Source: Amycolatopsis anabasis
GTDB lineage: Bacteria; Actinomycetota; Actinomycetes; Mycobacteriales; Pseudonocardiaceae
Length of the DNA stretch: 64,000 nt
NCBI RefSeq assembly: GCF_009765355.1
Contig: NZ_VTHK01000001.1
Coordinates: 186,001 to 250,000, forward strand
Direction: 5' to 3'
Position numbers and translations under genes: made by a program. How positions within the stretch are numbered: position 1 is the first letter of the stretch; every line of letters starts with the position of its first letter. Shown here in pieces: positions 1 through 9,034 of this stretch. A model generated the notes under the pieces. It did not search any database. It was not told the origin of the DNA and was given only the letters and a program-made list of their open reading frames with translations.

Positions 1-1
1 G

Positions 2-112
2 ATCGGGATGCGCGAGCGGGTCGAGCTGCTGCACGGCCGGCTCGCCGCGGGGCCGGCGCCGGACGGCGGCTGGCGGGTCGAGGCGTGGTTGCCGCTGGAA
101 GGAGTGGAATGA
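2..112 (+). CDS. Sensor histidine kinase, C-terminal fragment
   Basis: The frame is open from the window edge to a TGA and encodes the last 36 residues of a protein. The sequence reads GIGMRERVELLHGRLAAGP, the G2-box-like end of a HATPase_c domain seen in NarL-type (HisKA_3) sensor kinases, followed by a final beta strand (WRVEAWLPL). The stop overlaps the ATG of the next gene (ATGA), so kinase and regulator are translationally coupled. It should phosphorylate the response regulator at 109-765. The sensor, membrane and dimerisation parts lie outside the window, so the signal is unknown. Confidence 0.8.
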   Translation: MGMRERVELLHGRLAAGPAPDGGWRVEAWLPLEGVE

Positions 113-765
113 TCCGGGTGCTGATCGCGGACGACCAGGACATGGTGCGCATTGGTTTCCGGATGATCCTCGACGCGCAGGACGACATCGAGGTGGTCGC
201 CGATGTCGCGGACGGCGTCGCCGCGGTGGGCAAGGCGCGTGAGCTGCGGCCGGACGTGTGCCTGCTGGACATCCGCATGCCGGGCCTGGACGGCCTGGAG
301 GTGACCCGGCAGCTGGCCGGCCCCGATGTCGCCGACCCGCTCAAGGTGGTCGTGGTGACCACGTTCGACCTGGACGAGTACGTGCACACCGCCCTGCGCA
401 ACGGCGCGAGCGGCTTCCTGCTCAAGGACGCCGGCCCGGCACTGCTGATCGAGGCCATCCGCGCCGCGGATCGCGGTGACGCGCTGGTCTCCCCGCAGAT
501 CACCGTGCGCCTGCTGAAACATTTCGACGGCGCCACCGCCAAACGGGACGTGCGGCCGCCGAACGAACCGCTCACCGCACGCGAACTGGACGTGGTCCGC
601 GCCGCCGCCCGCGGCCTGACGAACACCGAAATCGGCGCGGAGCTGTTTCTTTCGCTGTCCACGGTGAAAACACATCTGGCATCGGTGCAGGGCAAGATCG
701 ACGCCCGCAACCGCGTGGAAATCGCCGCCTGGGCCTGGCGCTCCGGCCTGATGGACGAGAACTGA
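109..765 (+). CDS. NarL/LuxR-family two-component response regulator
   Basis: The 218-residue product has an N-terminal receiver domain (LIADDQDMVRIGF, with the acidic pocket DD and the phospho-acceptor Asp in CLLDIRMPG) and a C-terminal LuxR-type HTH (LTARELDVVRAAARGLTNTEIGA ... STVKTHL). This is the standard length and order for a NarL-type DNA-binding regulator. The ATG at 109 is chosen because it follows GGAAGGAG and overlaps the kinase stop. An in-frame GTG further upstream would add residues that do not belong to the receiver fold. Its targets cannot be read from the sequence. Confidence 0.93.
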   Translation: MIRVLIADDQDMVRIGFRMILDAQDDIEVVADVADGVAAVGKARELRPDVCLLDIRMPGLDGLEVTRQLAGPDVADPLKVVVVTTFDLDEYVHTALRNGASGFLLKDAGPALLIEAIRAADRGDALVSPQITVRLLKHFDGATAKRDVRPPNEPLTARELDVVRAAARGLTNTEIGAELFLSLSTVKTHLASVQGKIDARNRVEIAAWAWRSGLMDEN

Positions 766-772
766 AACCCCA

Positions 773-794
773 CCCCCCACCACTCCCTGGGGGG
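773..794 (+). terminator. Possible terminator after the response regulator
   Basis: A C6/G6 stem with a 10-nt loop lies just after the regulator stop and is followed by a short T-rich stretch (CCATTTTATC). The stem is pure C/G, so chance is a real alternative in this base composition. Confidence 0.4.
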
Positions 795-849
795 CGACCC
801 CACTCCATTTTATCGGGCCACGCCCCGGAAAAGGGGTGCGCGGGAAATC

Positions 850-888
850 TGTGGACAACTCGACCCCGAGCAGGCCGCCTGTGGACAA
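850..888. promoter_or_regulatory. Two perfect DnaA boxes in direct repeat
   Basis: TGTGGACAA, the complement of the actinobacterial DnaA box TTGTCCACA, occurs at 850-858 and again at 880-888. The copies are exactly 30 bp apart and in the same orientation, in the gap before the amidohydrolase gene. An exact pair at a near-integral helical spacing suggests real DnaA binding, either regulating the gene or titrating DnaA near oriC. Confidence 0.55.
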
Positions 889-937
889 AATCGATCCATC
901 GCCGCGGACCGTCGCCGGAATCGGGCAGGATGGCCGC

Positions 938-2251
938 ATGAACACCCGCCGACTCCGTGCCCCCATCGTTCTCCCCGCCGACCCGGCCTGCTCGGTCATC
1001 CGGGACGGCGTGGTGGACATCGACGACGACGGCCGGATCGCCTACTGCGGTCCGGCGGCCGGTGCGCCTTCCCCGGAGGGTGCGCTGGTCACCACCCTGC
1101 CCGGAATCCTGTTGCCGGGCTTGGTGAACACACACGCGCACAGCCCGATGACACTGCTGCGGGGGATGGGCGGCGAACTTCCGCTGCTGCGCTGGCTGCG
1201 GGAGGTGATCTGGCCCGCCGAGGCGAACCTGCGGCCGGACGACGTGCGGGTGGGGATGACCCTGGGTTCGCTGGAGATGTTGCGTCACGGCGTCACCACC
1301 AGCGCCGAGATGTACTTCCACGCCGAACAGATGACCGAGGCCGTGCTCGCCACCGGTGGGCGGGTGCTGCTCGGCTCGCCGATCATCGACCTGCCCGGCC
1401 TCGACTGGCACGCGATGATCACTGAGACCGAGCGCTGGATCGCGGCGGACGGATTGCGTTTCGGCCCCGGGGAACGCGTCGAACTGTCCTACGCGGCCCA
1501 TTCCGCGTACATGCTGCCGGAGGAAGCGCTGCGGCTGACCGCCGAATCGGCCGCCGCGCGCGGGGCGCTGGTGCAGATCCACGTGGCGGAGGCGCCGGAC
1601 GAGGACGCGCGCCAGCGCGCCGAGCACGGTTCGGTGCCCCTGCTGCTGGACAAGGTGGGCATGCTCGACGGCCGGATCATCGCGGCGCACGCGGTGCATC
1701 TGTCCGATGAGGACATCGCCCTGTTCGCCGCGCGGGGCGTGGGTGTCGCGCACTGCCCCGGGTCCAACGCCAAGCTGGCGTCCGGTATCGCGCGGCTGAC
1801 CGACCTGCGCGCCGCGTCGGTCCCGATCGGGCTCGGCACCGACGGGCCCGCGAGCAACGACGATCTCGATCTTTGGGAGGAGGTGCAACTGACCGCGATG
1901 CTGGCCCGTCTGTCCACACAGGACTCCACGGTGCTCGGCGCGCGGGACGCCCTGCTGCTGGGCACCCGGGGTGGCGCGGAAGCGCTGGGGCGAAACGACA
2001 TCGGGGCGCTCGAGACCGGCCGGTGGGCCGATCTCGTGCACGTCGACGTCGACGATCCCGCGTTCGCCACCGGGCTGGACGTACCGGACGAGCAGCTGCT
2101 GGCGAACCTGGTGTGGGGAGCCGGATCCCGCCGGGTGCGCGATGTCTGGGTGGCGGGGGAACAGGTGGTCGGCGAAGGCGAGTCGCTGCGGGTGGACCGG
2201 GACAAGGTGCAGCACGGCGTGGCCGAGGCGGCGGCGCGGATCCGCGGGTGA
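938..2251 (+). CDS. Amidohydrolase, TRZ/ATZ/SAH-deaminase type
   Basis: The 437-residue protein belongs to the metal-dependent amidohydrolase superfamily, subgroup of cytosine/SAH/methylthioadenosine deaminases and chlorohydrolases. The first metal motif is NTHAHSPMTLLRG near residue 65. Further metal ligands are in VQIHVAE, AAHAVHL and the late GTDGPASNDDLDLW, followed by the family ending that returns to a small beta domain. It probably hydrolytically deaminates a purine nucleoside-like substrate; the exact substrate is not readable. The ATG at 938 is preferred over upstream GTG codons because MNTRRLRAPIVLP starts the usual N-terminal beta domain. It overlaps the next gene by 4 bp (GTGA). 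Confidence 0.85.
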   Translation: MNTRRLRAPIVLPADPACSVIRDGVVDIDDDGRIAYCGPAAGAPSPEGALVTTLPGILLPGLVNTHAHSPMTLLRGMGGELPLLRWLREVIWPAEANLRPDDVRVGMTLGSLEMLRHGVTTSAEMYFHAEQMTEAVLATGGRVLLGSPIIDLPGLDWHAMITETERWIAADGLRFGPGERVELSYAAHSAYMLPEEALRLTAESAAARGALVQIHVAEAPDEDARQRAEHGSVPLLLDKVGMLDGRIIAAHAVHLSDEDIALFAARGVGVAHCPGSNAKLASGIARLTDLRAASVPIGLGTDGPASNDDLDLWEEVQLTAMLARLSTQDSTVLGARDALLLGTRGGAEALGRNDIGALETGRWADLVHVDVDDPAFATGLDVPDEQLLANLVWGAGSRRVRDVWVAGEQVVGEGESLRVDRDKVQHGVAEAAARIRG

Positions 2252-2715
2252 CCGAGCCCGCGCTACCGCCGGTCGCTCCGGTGCGGGTGGTGCTGGACGC
2301 GCTGGCGGCGCGGGGCGCCGAGGCGGCGGTGGGTGGATCCGGCCTGCTCGCCGCGCTCGGGCTCGGCTCGGTGGTGCACGACTGGGACGTCACGACCGAG
2401 GCGCCGGCCGAGGTGGTGCGGTCGGCGCTGGGCGACACCGGGCTGACGTTCCGGCCGGACACCGTGCGCGACGGCCCCTACGCGACGCGGGAGCGGTTCG
2501 CGGTCGACGAAGGGCCGGTGGACGTGCTGGTCGGTTTCGCGATCCGGACGGCGACCGGCGTCGAGGCGCTGCCGACCCGGGTCACCGGGCACTGGCGGGG
2601 CCTGCCCCTGGCCGATCCGGCGGTCTGGGCACGGGCCTACCGGTTGCTCGGCCGCACCGCGAAGGCCGACCTGCTCGACGAGTGGCTCCGGGCGAACCCC
2701 GACCGCGCGCGCTGA
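2248..2715 (+). CDS. Nucleotidyltransferase-like small protein
   Basis: The 155-residue protein starts at a GTG that overlaps the amidohydrolase stop, so the two are co-translated. It contains AAVGGSGLLAALGL then HDWDVTTEAP and, later, GPVDVLVGFAI. This G-S plus spaced D-x-D pattern resembles minimal nucleotidyltransferase folds (MNT/AbiEii-like) that recognise a small substrate. The C-terminal helix (WARAYRLLGRTAKADLL) also resembles those proteins. The family assignment is by pattern only. Coupling to the deaminase suggests a shared nucleotide-related job. Confidence 0.55.
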   Translation: MTEPALPPVAPVRVVLDALAARGAEAAVGGSGLLAALGLGSVVHDWDVTTEAPAEVVRSALGDTGLTFRPDTVRDGPYATRERFAVDEGPVDVLVGFAIRTATGVEALPTRVTGHWRGLPLADPAVWARAYRLLGRTAKADLLDEWLRANPDRAR

Positions 2716-2855
2716 CCGTGGAACTCGGCGACGTCCGCTGGCCGGGATCGGTCGGGATCGGCGGGAGCGCGCCGGGTTCGCTTCGCCGCCGAGGGGGCCG
2801 GACCGCTCGTCACGCCGACATCGTTCGAGGTGGCCGGGTTCGGGCGAACCTCCGG

Positions 2856-3548
2856 CTAGCGGGCCGGGCGGGGGCGGAGCACGAGTTCGGTGAGGTGGGC
2901 GTCCGGGGTCGCGGAGACCGCGGCCAGGACGGCGGTGGCCACCGAATCCGGACGCAGGTACTGCTCCGGCGCGTAGTCCTTGCCTTCGCCCGCGATGATG
3001 TCGCGCTGCATCTCGGTGTCGGTGCGGCCGGGGAACACCGAGGTCACCCGCACGCCGTGCGGCTCCTCCTCGGCGCGCAGCACGTCGGCGAAGGCGCGCA
3101 GGGCGAACTTGCTGGCCGCGTACGGGCCCCAGCCTTCGCGGGCGGTCAGGCCTTGGCCGGAGTTGATCAGCACCACGTGTCCCCGGGCGGCGCGCAGCGT
3201 GGGGAGCAGCAGGCGGGTCAGCTCCACCACGGCGAGCACGTTGACCTCGTAGTTCTTCCGCCACGCCGCGGTGGGGGCCTGCTCGACCGTGCCGAGTTCG
3301 GCCACGCCCGCCGAATGCACCAGCACGTCCAGTGCGCCGATCTCGGCGGTCGCGGTGCGCAGCGCCTCGGGGTCGGTCAGGTCCACCGGCCACGGCCGCG
3401 CGCCGGGCAGTTCGGCGGCCCGTTCGGTGAGGGTGTCCGCGTCGCGGCCGCCGAGCAGTACCCGGTGGGTCGGTTCGAGGGCGTGTGCGACGGCGGCGCC
3501 GATGCCGCGGGTGGCGCCGGTGACGAGCGCGAGTGGGGTGTCCGCCAT
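2856..3548 (-). CDS. SDR-family oxidoreductase
   Basis: The 230-residue classical short-chain dehydrogenase has TGATRGIG at the N-terminus (dinucleotide-binding glycine motif), VHSAGVAE (NAG-type motif) and a YAASK catalytic Tyr/Lys pair near residue 150. A serine in INSGQG fills the catalytic Ser position. The PGRTDTEM segment after the active site is typical of cofactor-binding SDRs. It should carry out NAD(P)(H)-dependent oxidation or reduction of an unknown alcohol/ketone. It is a single gene, convergent with 2248-2715 and divergent from the transporter at 3606. Confidence 0.88.
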   Translation of the reverse strand: MADTPLALVTGATRGIGAAVAHALEPTHRVLLGGRDADTLTERAAELPGARPWPVDLTDPEALRTATAEIGALDVLVHSAGVAELGTVEQAPTAAWRKNYEVNVLAVVELTRLLLPTLRAARGHVVLINSGQGLTAREGWGPYAASKFALRAFADVLRAEEEPHGVRVTSVFPGRTDTEMQRDIIAGEGKDYAPEQYLRPDSVATAVLAAVSATPDAHLTELVLRPRPAR

Positions 3549-3605
3549 GGGACAAACCCTAGGCGGCCGCTTGACTCGCCGCTCTTCGCGGCATGAGATG
3601 CCCGA

Positions 3606-4925
3606 ATGGACTCGACGAAGATCCAACCGGGCAACCGCGTGCTCGCCAAGGTCGCGCTGCGGATCATGCCGTTCCTGGCGCTGCTGTACTTCGTGAACTA
3701 CCTCGACCGGGTCAACATCGGCTTCGCCGCGCCGAACGGGATGAACAAGGAACTGGGGCTGAGCGCGACCGCGTTCGGGTTCGCCTCCGGGGTGTTCTTC
3801 CTCGGCTACCTGGTGCTCGAGGTGCCGAGCAACCTCGCGCTGCACCGGTTCGGCGCGCGGCGCTGGATGGCGCGGATCATGATCACCTGGGGTGTGGTGG
3901 CCACGGTCATGGCGTTCGTGCCGAACGCGACCACGCTGATCATCCTGCGGTTCCTGCTCGGGGTCGCCGAGGCGGGCTTCTTTCCCGGGATCATCCTGTA
4001 CCTGACCTACTGGTTCCCGGCGTCGCAACGGGCGAAGGCGGTGGCGCTGTTCATGGCGGCGGTGCCGGTGTCCACCGCGATCGGGTCCACGCTGTCCAGC
4101 CTGCTGATCGCGCACGGCCACGGCGTGTTCGGGCTGTCCGGGTGGCGGTTCATGTTCCTGGTCGAGGGCGTGCCCGCGATCCTGCTCGCGGTGGTGACCT
4201 GGTTCTACCTGACCGACCGGCCGGAGAAGGCGAACTGGCTCACCGCCGCCGAACGGGACTGGCTGGCCGCCGAACTCGACGCGGAGCGGCGCGCCACCGA
4301 GGCCGAGCACCACTGGCCGCTGCGCAAGGCGCTCACCCATCCGCGAATCCTCGCGCTGGCGTTCGTCTACTTCGGAATCGCCTACGGCCTGTACGCGCTC
4401 GGGTTCTTCCTGCCCACCATCATCAAGGGGTTCGCCGAGCAGTTCGGCACGAGTTTCACCACGACCCAGTCCGGGTTGATCAACGCGATCCCCTATGTGA
4501 TCGGCGCGGTGGCGATGGTGCTCTGGGCGCGGCACGGGGACCGCACCGGCGAGCGGAAATGGCATGTCGCGCTGCCGATGCTGCTCGGCGGGGCGGCCAT
4601 CCCGATCGCGCTGTACCTGGGCAATCCGTTCGCCGCCATGGTCGCGGTGACCGTGTGCGCGACCGGGGTGTGCGCCGCGCTGCCCACGTTCTGGGCGCTG
4701 CCGTCGAACTTCCTGTCCGGGGCGGCGGCCGCCGGCGGTATCGCGCTGATCAACTCGCTGGGCAACATCAGCGGATTCGCCGCGCCCTACCTCACCGGCT
4801 GGCTGCGGGACCTGACCGGCACGCAGCGCGCCGGGATGTGGGCGGTCGGCGGGTGCATGATCGCCGCCGCCTGCGTCGCGCTCGCCCTGGGCGCGAAACC
4901 CAAGGCGAGCGCGAGCCGGGAGTGA
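3606..4925 (+). CDS. MFS transporter, anion:cation symporter (ACS) type
   Basis: The 439-residue protein has twelve predicted hydrophobic segments. The first reads IMPFLALLYFVNYLDRVNIGFA, and the YLDRVNIGFA pattern is a signature of the ACS (phthalate/tartrate/hexuronate) group of the major facilitator superfamily. GVAEAGFFPGIILYLTYWFP follows in TM4-5 and the central loop carries FYLTDRPEKANWL, another group hallmark. It most likely imports an organic anion, probably a sugar acid or aromatic acid. It starts 57 bp from the divergent SDR gene, so the two may share substrate and control. Confidence 0.88.
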   Translation: MDSTKIQPGNRVLAKVALRIMPFLALLYFVNYLDRVNIGFAAPNGMNKELGLSATAFGFASGVFFLGYLVLEVPSNLALHRFGARRWMARIMITWGVVATVMAFVPNATTLIILRFLLGVAEAGFFPGIILYLTYWFPASQRAKAVALFMAAVPVSTAIGSTLSSLLIAHGHGVFGLSGWRFMFLVEGVPAILLAVVTWFYLTDRPEKANWLTAAERDWLAAELDAERRATEAEHHWPLRKALTHPRILALAFVYFGIAYGLYALGFFLPTIIKGFAEQFGTSFTTTQSGLINAIPYVIGAVAMVLWARHGDRTGERKWHVALPMLLGGAAIPIALYLGNPFAAMVAVTVCATGVCAALPTFWALPSNFLSGAAAAGGIALINSLGNISGFAAPYLTGWLRDLTGTQRAGMWAVGGCMIAAACVALALGAKPKASASRE

Positions 4926-4973
4926 CCGCGCCCGCCGCGCCCGAGCCCGCGGCGGGTGCGGCCGCTGCCGGGT

Positions 4974-7067
4974 CTAGCGGCGGCCGATCTGGCCGACCGT
5001 GCCCCAGCGGCCCTTCTTCCACACCGAGACGATCGACGGGCGGGGCTGGGAGGCGCCGCCGTCGGGCCAGTGCGAGGTGGGGTTCGCCGAACTCGGCGCG
5101 TCCTCGCCGGGGTGCTGGACCGCGACCAGCACCAGGTGGTCGGTGATCACCGGGCCGCAGGTCTCCGCCCCGACCGGCACCGAGAGGAACTGCTTGACGT
5201 GCCCGCGCTCGGGCCCGGTGACCGGCACCGAGAACAGGCCGTCGTTGGCGCCGAGGGCGTTGCCGTCGGTGGAGATCCACAGGTTCCCGTGCCGGTCGAA
5301 GGCGACGTTGTCCGGGCAGGAGATCGGGCTCACCTGGTCCTTCGGGAAGCCGCCGAAGTAGGTGTCCGCGGCCTTCGGGTCGCCGCAGACCAGCAGCAGG
5401 CGCCAGGAGAACTTCGTCGACGCGGCGTCGCCGTTGGCCTCCTCCCACTCCAGGACGTGGCCGTTCTTGTTGCGGTTGCGCGGGTTCGCCTCGTCCGCAC
5501 CGGCCTTTCCGGTCGCTCCGCGGTCGGTGTTGTTGGTCAGCGCCGCGTAGATCCGGCCGTTCACCGGGTTCGGCTCGATGTCCTCCGGGCGGTCCATCTT
5601 CGTCGCGCCCGCCTTGTCCGCGGCGAGCCGGGTGAAGACGTACACCTCCTCCGCGGTGAAACCGTCCACAAAGGACTGATTGCCGCTGGCCAGCGGGATC
5701 CACTCGCCGGTGCCGTCGAACTCGCCGTCGGCCGGGAGCTTGCCGCTGCCGTCGATCTCGGCGGCCGGGCTGTCGCCGGTGAACCTGGCGACGTACAGCG
5801 TGCCGTCGTCCAGCAGCGCCGAGTTGTGCCGCCGGGCGTGCGCGCTCTTGCCCTTCTTGTACTTGCCCTTCGAGACGTACTTGTAGATGTAGTCGAAGCG
5901 CTCGTCGTCACCGGAGTACACCGCCACCCGGCCGTCGGCGGTGATCTTGATGTTCGCGGCCTCGTGCTTGAACCGGCCGAGGTGGGTGTGCTTGATCGGC
6001 GTGGAGTTCGGGTCGTTCGGGTCGATCTCCACCACCCAGCCGAAGCGGTTGGGCTCGTTGGGTTCCTGGGCGATGTCCCAGCGCTTGTCGAAGCGCTCCC
6101 ACTTGCGGGTGCTCGCCGTGCCCTTGAGCCCGTACCGCGCCTGCCGAGCCTTCGCGACCGGATCGGTGACGCTGTCCGCGTTGGCGAAGTACTGGTTGAA
6201 GTTCTCCTCACCGGAGAGCACCGTGCCCCACGGCGTCACGCCGCCGGAGCAGTTGTTCTGGGTGCCGAAGACCTTCTTGCCGGTCGGATCGGCCGAGGTC
6301 TTCAGGAACTTCGACCCGGCGGCCGGCCCGCGCACCTCGAACGGGGTGTTCAGCGTGATGCGGCGGTTGTACGGGCTGGGCACGGCGCGCAGCGCGCCGC
6401 CCACCGGGTCGCGGAAGGTCTGCACCACCGACAGCCCGTGCGCGGCCCAGGCGATCCTGGCCTGCTCCTCGGTCGGGTTGTCGGGGTCGTACTGGTCGGC
6501 CGGGAACATGTGCACCTCGGTGGTGTACTCGTGGTTGACCACGAGCAGGTTCCGGATGCCCAGCGGGTCCTGCGGGATCAGGCCGGTGAAGTCGTTGTTG
6601 TAGCCGAACTGCTTCTCCTGCGCGGCCGCGGTCTGCTTGGTGAAGTCGAACTTCGGCGCGCCGGGCACCACCGGGTCGCCCCAGCGGATCACCACGCTCT
6701 GCGCGTACCCGTCCGGGATGGTCACCGCGTCGGCCGTGTTGGGCGGCACCGGGTCGAAGTCGGTGCCCGGCACACTCCGCCCCGCACCACCCGCGACACC
6801 GGGCGCGGCGGGGGTCGCGGGCTCGGCGGCCGCGCTGCCGGACAGGGCGGCGAACCCGCCGGCGGCCGCGGCCATCACCGCACCGGCCTTGAGCGCGCCG
6901 CGGCGGGAGACCACGTCCTTGACCACGTCGCCGAAGTATGCGTTGCCGGACTCGTTCGGGGCTTCATGCGCGCACGCGTTGCCGCAGCGGTACTCGCACG
7001 TGATGGGCGAACGGCCACCGGGGTGGTGGGCGAACAAGGGCAGCAGCCGCCCAGGCTCGACTGACAC
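4974..7067 (-). CDS. PhoX-family phosphatase, Tat-exported
   Basis: The 697-residue protein matches the PhoX (DUF839) alkaline phosphatase family: N-terminal region with VVSRRGALKAGAVMAAAAGG near residue 52 (twin-arginine Tat signal), then a long beta-propeller-like body with NHEYTTEVHMFP, CSGGVTPWGTVLSGEENF and the late DRPEDIEPNP and SCPDNVAFD motifs typical of the Ca/Fe centre. It would hydrolyse phosphate esters outside the cytoplasm. The GTG start at 7067 follows GGAGG. A PHO-box-like repeat sits about 75 bp upstream. The family has many uncharacterised secreted members in actinobacteria, so enzymatic activity is inferred. Confidence 0.9.
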   Translation of the reverse strand: MSVEPGRLLPLFAHHPGGRSPITCEYRCGNACAHEAPNESGNAYFGDVVKDVVSRRGALKAGAVMAAAAGGFAALSGSAAAEPATPAAPGVAGGAGRSVPGTDFDPVPPNTADAVTIPDGYAQSVVIRWGDPVVPGAPKFDFTKQTAAAQEKQFGYNNDFTGLIPQDPLGIRNLLVVNHEYTTEVHMFPADQYDPDNPTEEQARIAWAAHGLSVVQTFRDPVGGALRAVPSPYNRRITLNTPFEVRGPAAGSKFLKTSADPTGKKVFGTQNNCSGGVTPWGTVLSGEENFNQYFANADSVTDPVAKARQARYGLKGTASTRKWERFDKRWDIAQEPNEPNRFGWVVEIDPNDPNSTPIKHTHLGRFKHEAANIKITADGRVAVYSGDDERFDYIYKYVSKGKYKKGKSAHARRHNSALLDDGTLYVARFTGDSPAAEIDGSGKLPADGEFDGTGEWIPLASGNQSFVDGFTAEEVYVFTRLAADKAGATKMDRPEDIEPNPVNGRIYAALTNNTDRGATGKAGADEANPRNRNKNGHVLEWEEANGDAASTKFSWRLLLVCGDPKAADTYFGGFPKDQVSPISCPDNVAFDRHGNLWISTDGNALGANDGLFSVPVTGPERGHVKQFLSVPVGAETCGPVITDHLVLVAVQHPGEDAPSSANPTSHWPDGGASQPRPSIVSVWKKGRWGTVGQIGRR

Positions 7068-7139
7068 AAGGCCTCCAGGTCACTCAGTCGGGGAACGGCC
7101 CGACGCTAAGCAACCAAAACAAGGCGACTAGGACATTCA

Positions 7140-7157
7140 GGTGAACAACGCGCGAAC
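7140..7157 (-). promoter_or_regulatory. PHO-box-like direct repeat upstream of phoX
   Basis: Read on the minus strand, GTTCGCG (7157-7151) and GTTCACC (7146-7140) form two units whose starts are exactly 11 nt apart. This matches the spacing of actinobacterial PhoP direct-repeat boxes (consensus around GTTCACC). The position upstream of a phosphatase gene supports it. Confidence 0.45.
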
Positions 7158-7300
7158 GCGAATATCCGTTCGATCACTCTCCGAAGTCGCCGAGTTCGAC
7201 ACCCGCACCGGACCTCCGACACCAGTTCGGAGCTCCGACGCTAAGGCAACGGGCCGGCGATCGGTACTACCGTTCGTTGGCCCGTTGTTCACCCGGAGCT

Positions 7301-8515
7301 TCAGAACTCCTCACCGACGAGCGCGGCTTCCGCGGGCACGTCGTGCGGGTCGCGTGCGCGCTGCCGCACGGCAAGCAGGCCCCCGGCGAGCAGGCACAGC
7401 ACGGCGGCCACCACGAACGGGGCCTGCGGCGAACCGAACCACTCCGCGACATGACCGACCAGGGTCGCGGCCGCGGCGCCGCCGAGCCAGCGGCAGAAGT
7501 TGTAACCCGCGCTGGCCACCGGCCGGGGCGCGTCGCTGATCGACATCGCGGTACCGGTGAACAGCGTGTTCAGCAGCCCGGAGACCAGACCGGAGGCGAT
7601 GATCGCGACGACCAGCAGCGGTTTGCTCGGAACCGCCATCACCAGCATGAGCAGCGCGTAGCCGAGAACGGCGACCACGGTCGCGTGCCGCTCACCGAGC
7701 TTGCCCGCCAGCTTCGGCGCGAGCAGCACGCCCGCGACGGCGACGCACACGCCCCAGCCGCAGAACACCAGGCCGACGGCGATCGCGTTCCACTTCAGCA
7801 CGAACGGCGACCAGGCCAGCACCGCGAAGAAGGCCGCGGTGTAGAGCGCCGAGCCGATCGACGTGCGCAGCAGGCCCGCGTGCCCGAGCGCGCGCAGCGG
7901 GTCGAGCAGGCGGATCCGCGCCCGTTTCTCGTGGGCGTCCCCGGCCAGGTACACCGCGCAGAGCACCAGCGCACCGGCCATCAGCACCGCCGTGCCGAGG
8001 AACGGCCCGCGCCAGGAGATGCTGCCGAGCAGGGCGCCCAGCAGCGGGCCCACCGCCAGGCCGACGCCGAGCGCCGCCTCGTAGAGCAGGATCGCCCCGG
8101 CCTGCCCGCCGGTGGCCGCGCCGACGATCACCGACAGCGCGGTCGCGATGAAGAACGCGTTGCCCAGCCCCCACACCGCGCGCAACCCGACCAGCTGCTC
8201 GATCGACCCGGCGGCGGCGCACAGCGCGGTCGCGGCGACGATCAGGGTCAGCCCGGCGAGCACGGTGCGCTTGGCGCCGAACCGCGCGCTCGCCGCGCCG
8301 GTGATCAGCATCGCGAGCACCTGGACGCCCAGGTACGAGGAGAAGAGCAGGGTCACCTCGGACGGCGTGGCGTGCAGCCCCTCGGCGATGGACAGCAGGA
8401 TCGGGTCCACCAGGCCGATGCCCATGAACGCGATGACCGCGGCGCCCGCGGTGATCCACACCTGCTTGGGCTGTCCCTTGACCGCGTCCAGCAGGCTCGA
8501 ATGACGCTCACTCAC
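7301..8515 (-). CDS. MFS drug-efflux-type transporter
   Basis: The 404-residue protein has about twelve membrane segments and no long loops, with the N-terminal half resembling DHA1 efflux carriers (PILLSIAEGLHATPSEVTLL, ARFGAKRTVLAGL as the loop 2-3 motif). It starts at a GTG that overlaps the end of the upstream MarR gene by 8 bp, so the pair forms one operon. A MarR regulator translated with an efflux pump usually means that the regulator senses a compound the pump exports. The substrate is not identifiable. Confidence 0.88.
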   Translation of the reverse strand: MSERHSSLLDAVKGQPKQVWITAGAAVIAFMGIGLVDPILLSIAEGLHATPSEVTLLFSSYLGVQVLAMLITGAASARFGAKRTVLAGLTLIVAATALCAAAGSIEQLVGLRAVWGLGNAFFIATALSVIVGAATGGQAGAILLYEAALGVGLAVGPLLGALLGSISWRGPFLGTAVLMAGALVLCAVYLAGDAHEKRARIRLLDPLRALGHAGLLRTSIGSALYTAAFFAVLAWSPFVLKWNAIAVGLVFCGWGVCVAVAGVLLAPKLAGKLGERHATVVAVLGYALLMLVMAVPSKPLLVVAIIASGLVSGLLNTLFTGTAMSISDAPRPVASAGYNFCRWLGGAAAATLVGHVAEWFGSPQAPFVVAAVLCLLAGGLLAVRQRARDPHDVPAEAALVGEEF

Positions 8516-8969
8516 CGGGGATCAGTTCCTCCTTCTTCTCGTTCGCGGGTTCGAGCAGCCGGCGCAGCGCGGGCAGCGCCGCGTCGATCGCCACGCGCTC
8601 ACCGGGATCCAGCGCGGCCAGCCGCTCGCGCAGGAACTCCTCCCGGGCGACCACGATTTCGTCGTAGTACCGCTCGCCTTCGGCGGTGACCCGCACCAGC
8701 ACCGCGCGACCGTCCTCGGGATCCCGGGCGCGGCTGACCAGGCCGAGACGCTCCAGGCGACCGACCACGTCGGTCATCGACGGCAGCCGCACCCCCTCGA
8801 GCTCGGCCAGCGCGGTCATCCGGCGCGGGCCGCGCGCGATGAGTTCGGAAAGGACCGAGCCCTGGGTGAGGGTGAGCTGGTGCTGCGGGGTCTGCCGCCG
8901 CACGACGTAGTAGAGCCGGAATACCAGCGGGCGCAGTTCGTGGGCCAGTTCGGCTACTCCGGAAGTCAC
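8508..8969 (-). CDS. MarR-family transcriptional regulator
   Basis: The 153-residue protein has the winged helix layout of MarR: LTLTQGSVLSELIARGPRRMTALAELEGVRLPSMTDVVGRLERLGLVSR (recognition helix) followed by the wing DPEDGRAVLVRVT and a C-terminal dimerisation helix. It is the first gene of the operon with the MFS transporter and should repress it. The GTG start at 8969 abuts a perfect palindrome, which points to autoregulation. Confidence 0.9.
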   Translation of the reverse strand: MTSGVAELAHELRPLVFRLYYVVRRQTPQHQLTLTQGSVLSELIARGPRRMTALAELEGVRLPSMTDVVGRLERLGLVSRARDPEDGRAVLVRVTAEGERYYDEIVVAREEFLRERLAALDPGERVAIDAALPALRRLLEPANEKKEELIPGE

Positions 8970-8982
8970 TTAGCCAGGCTAA
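8970..8982. promoter_or_regulatory. MarR operator palindrome
   Basis: TTAGCC-A-GGCTAA is a perfect 6-bp inverted repeat directly before the marR-type start and within the short divergent space to the HAD gene. TTAG...CTAA palindromes are typical MarR sites. The AT-rich AATATTAG next to it may hold the -10 of the operon. Confidence 0.6.
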
Positions 8983-9034
8983 CTAATATTGCTTAGGGTG
9001 TCGAAGTAATTTCAGGCACAGGTACCGTCGCGGC

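Noticed and set aside
572..2215. Long open frame on the minus strand (547 codons)
   Set aside because: It lies fully opposite the clear response regulator and amidohydrolase genes and its translation is Arg/Pro/Gly-rich with no motifs, as expected from high G+C antisense.
7141..7539. 132-codon plus-strand frame upstream of and into the MFS gene
   Set aside because: Arg-rich antisense translation of the transporter; the start region is better read as regulatory DNA.
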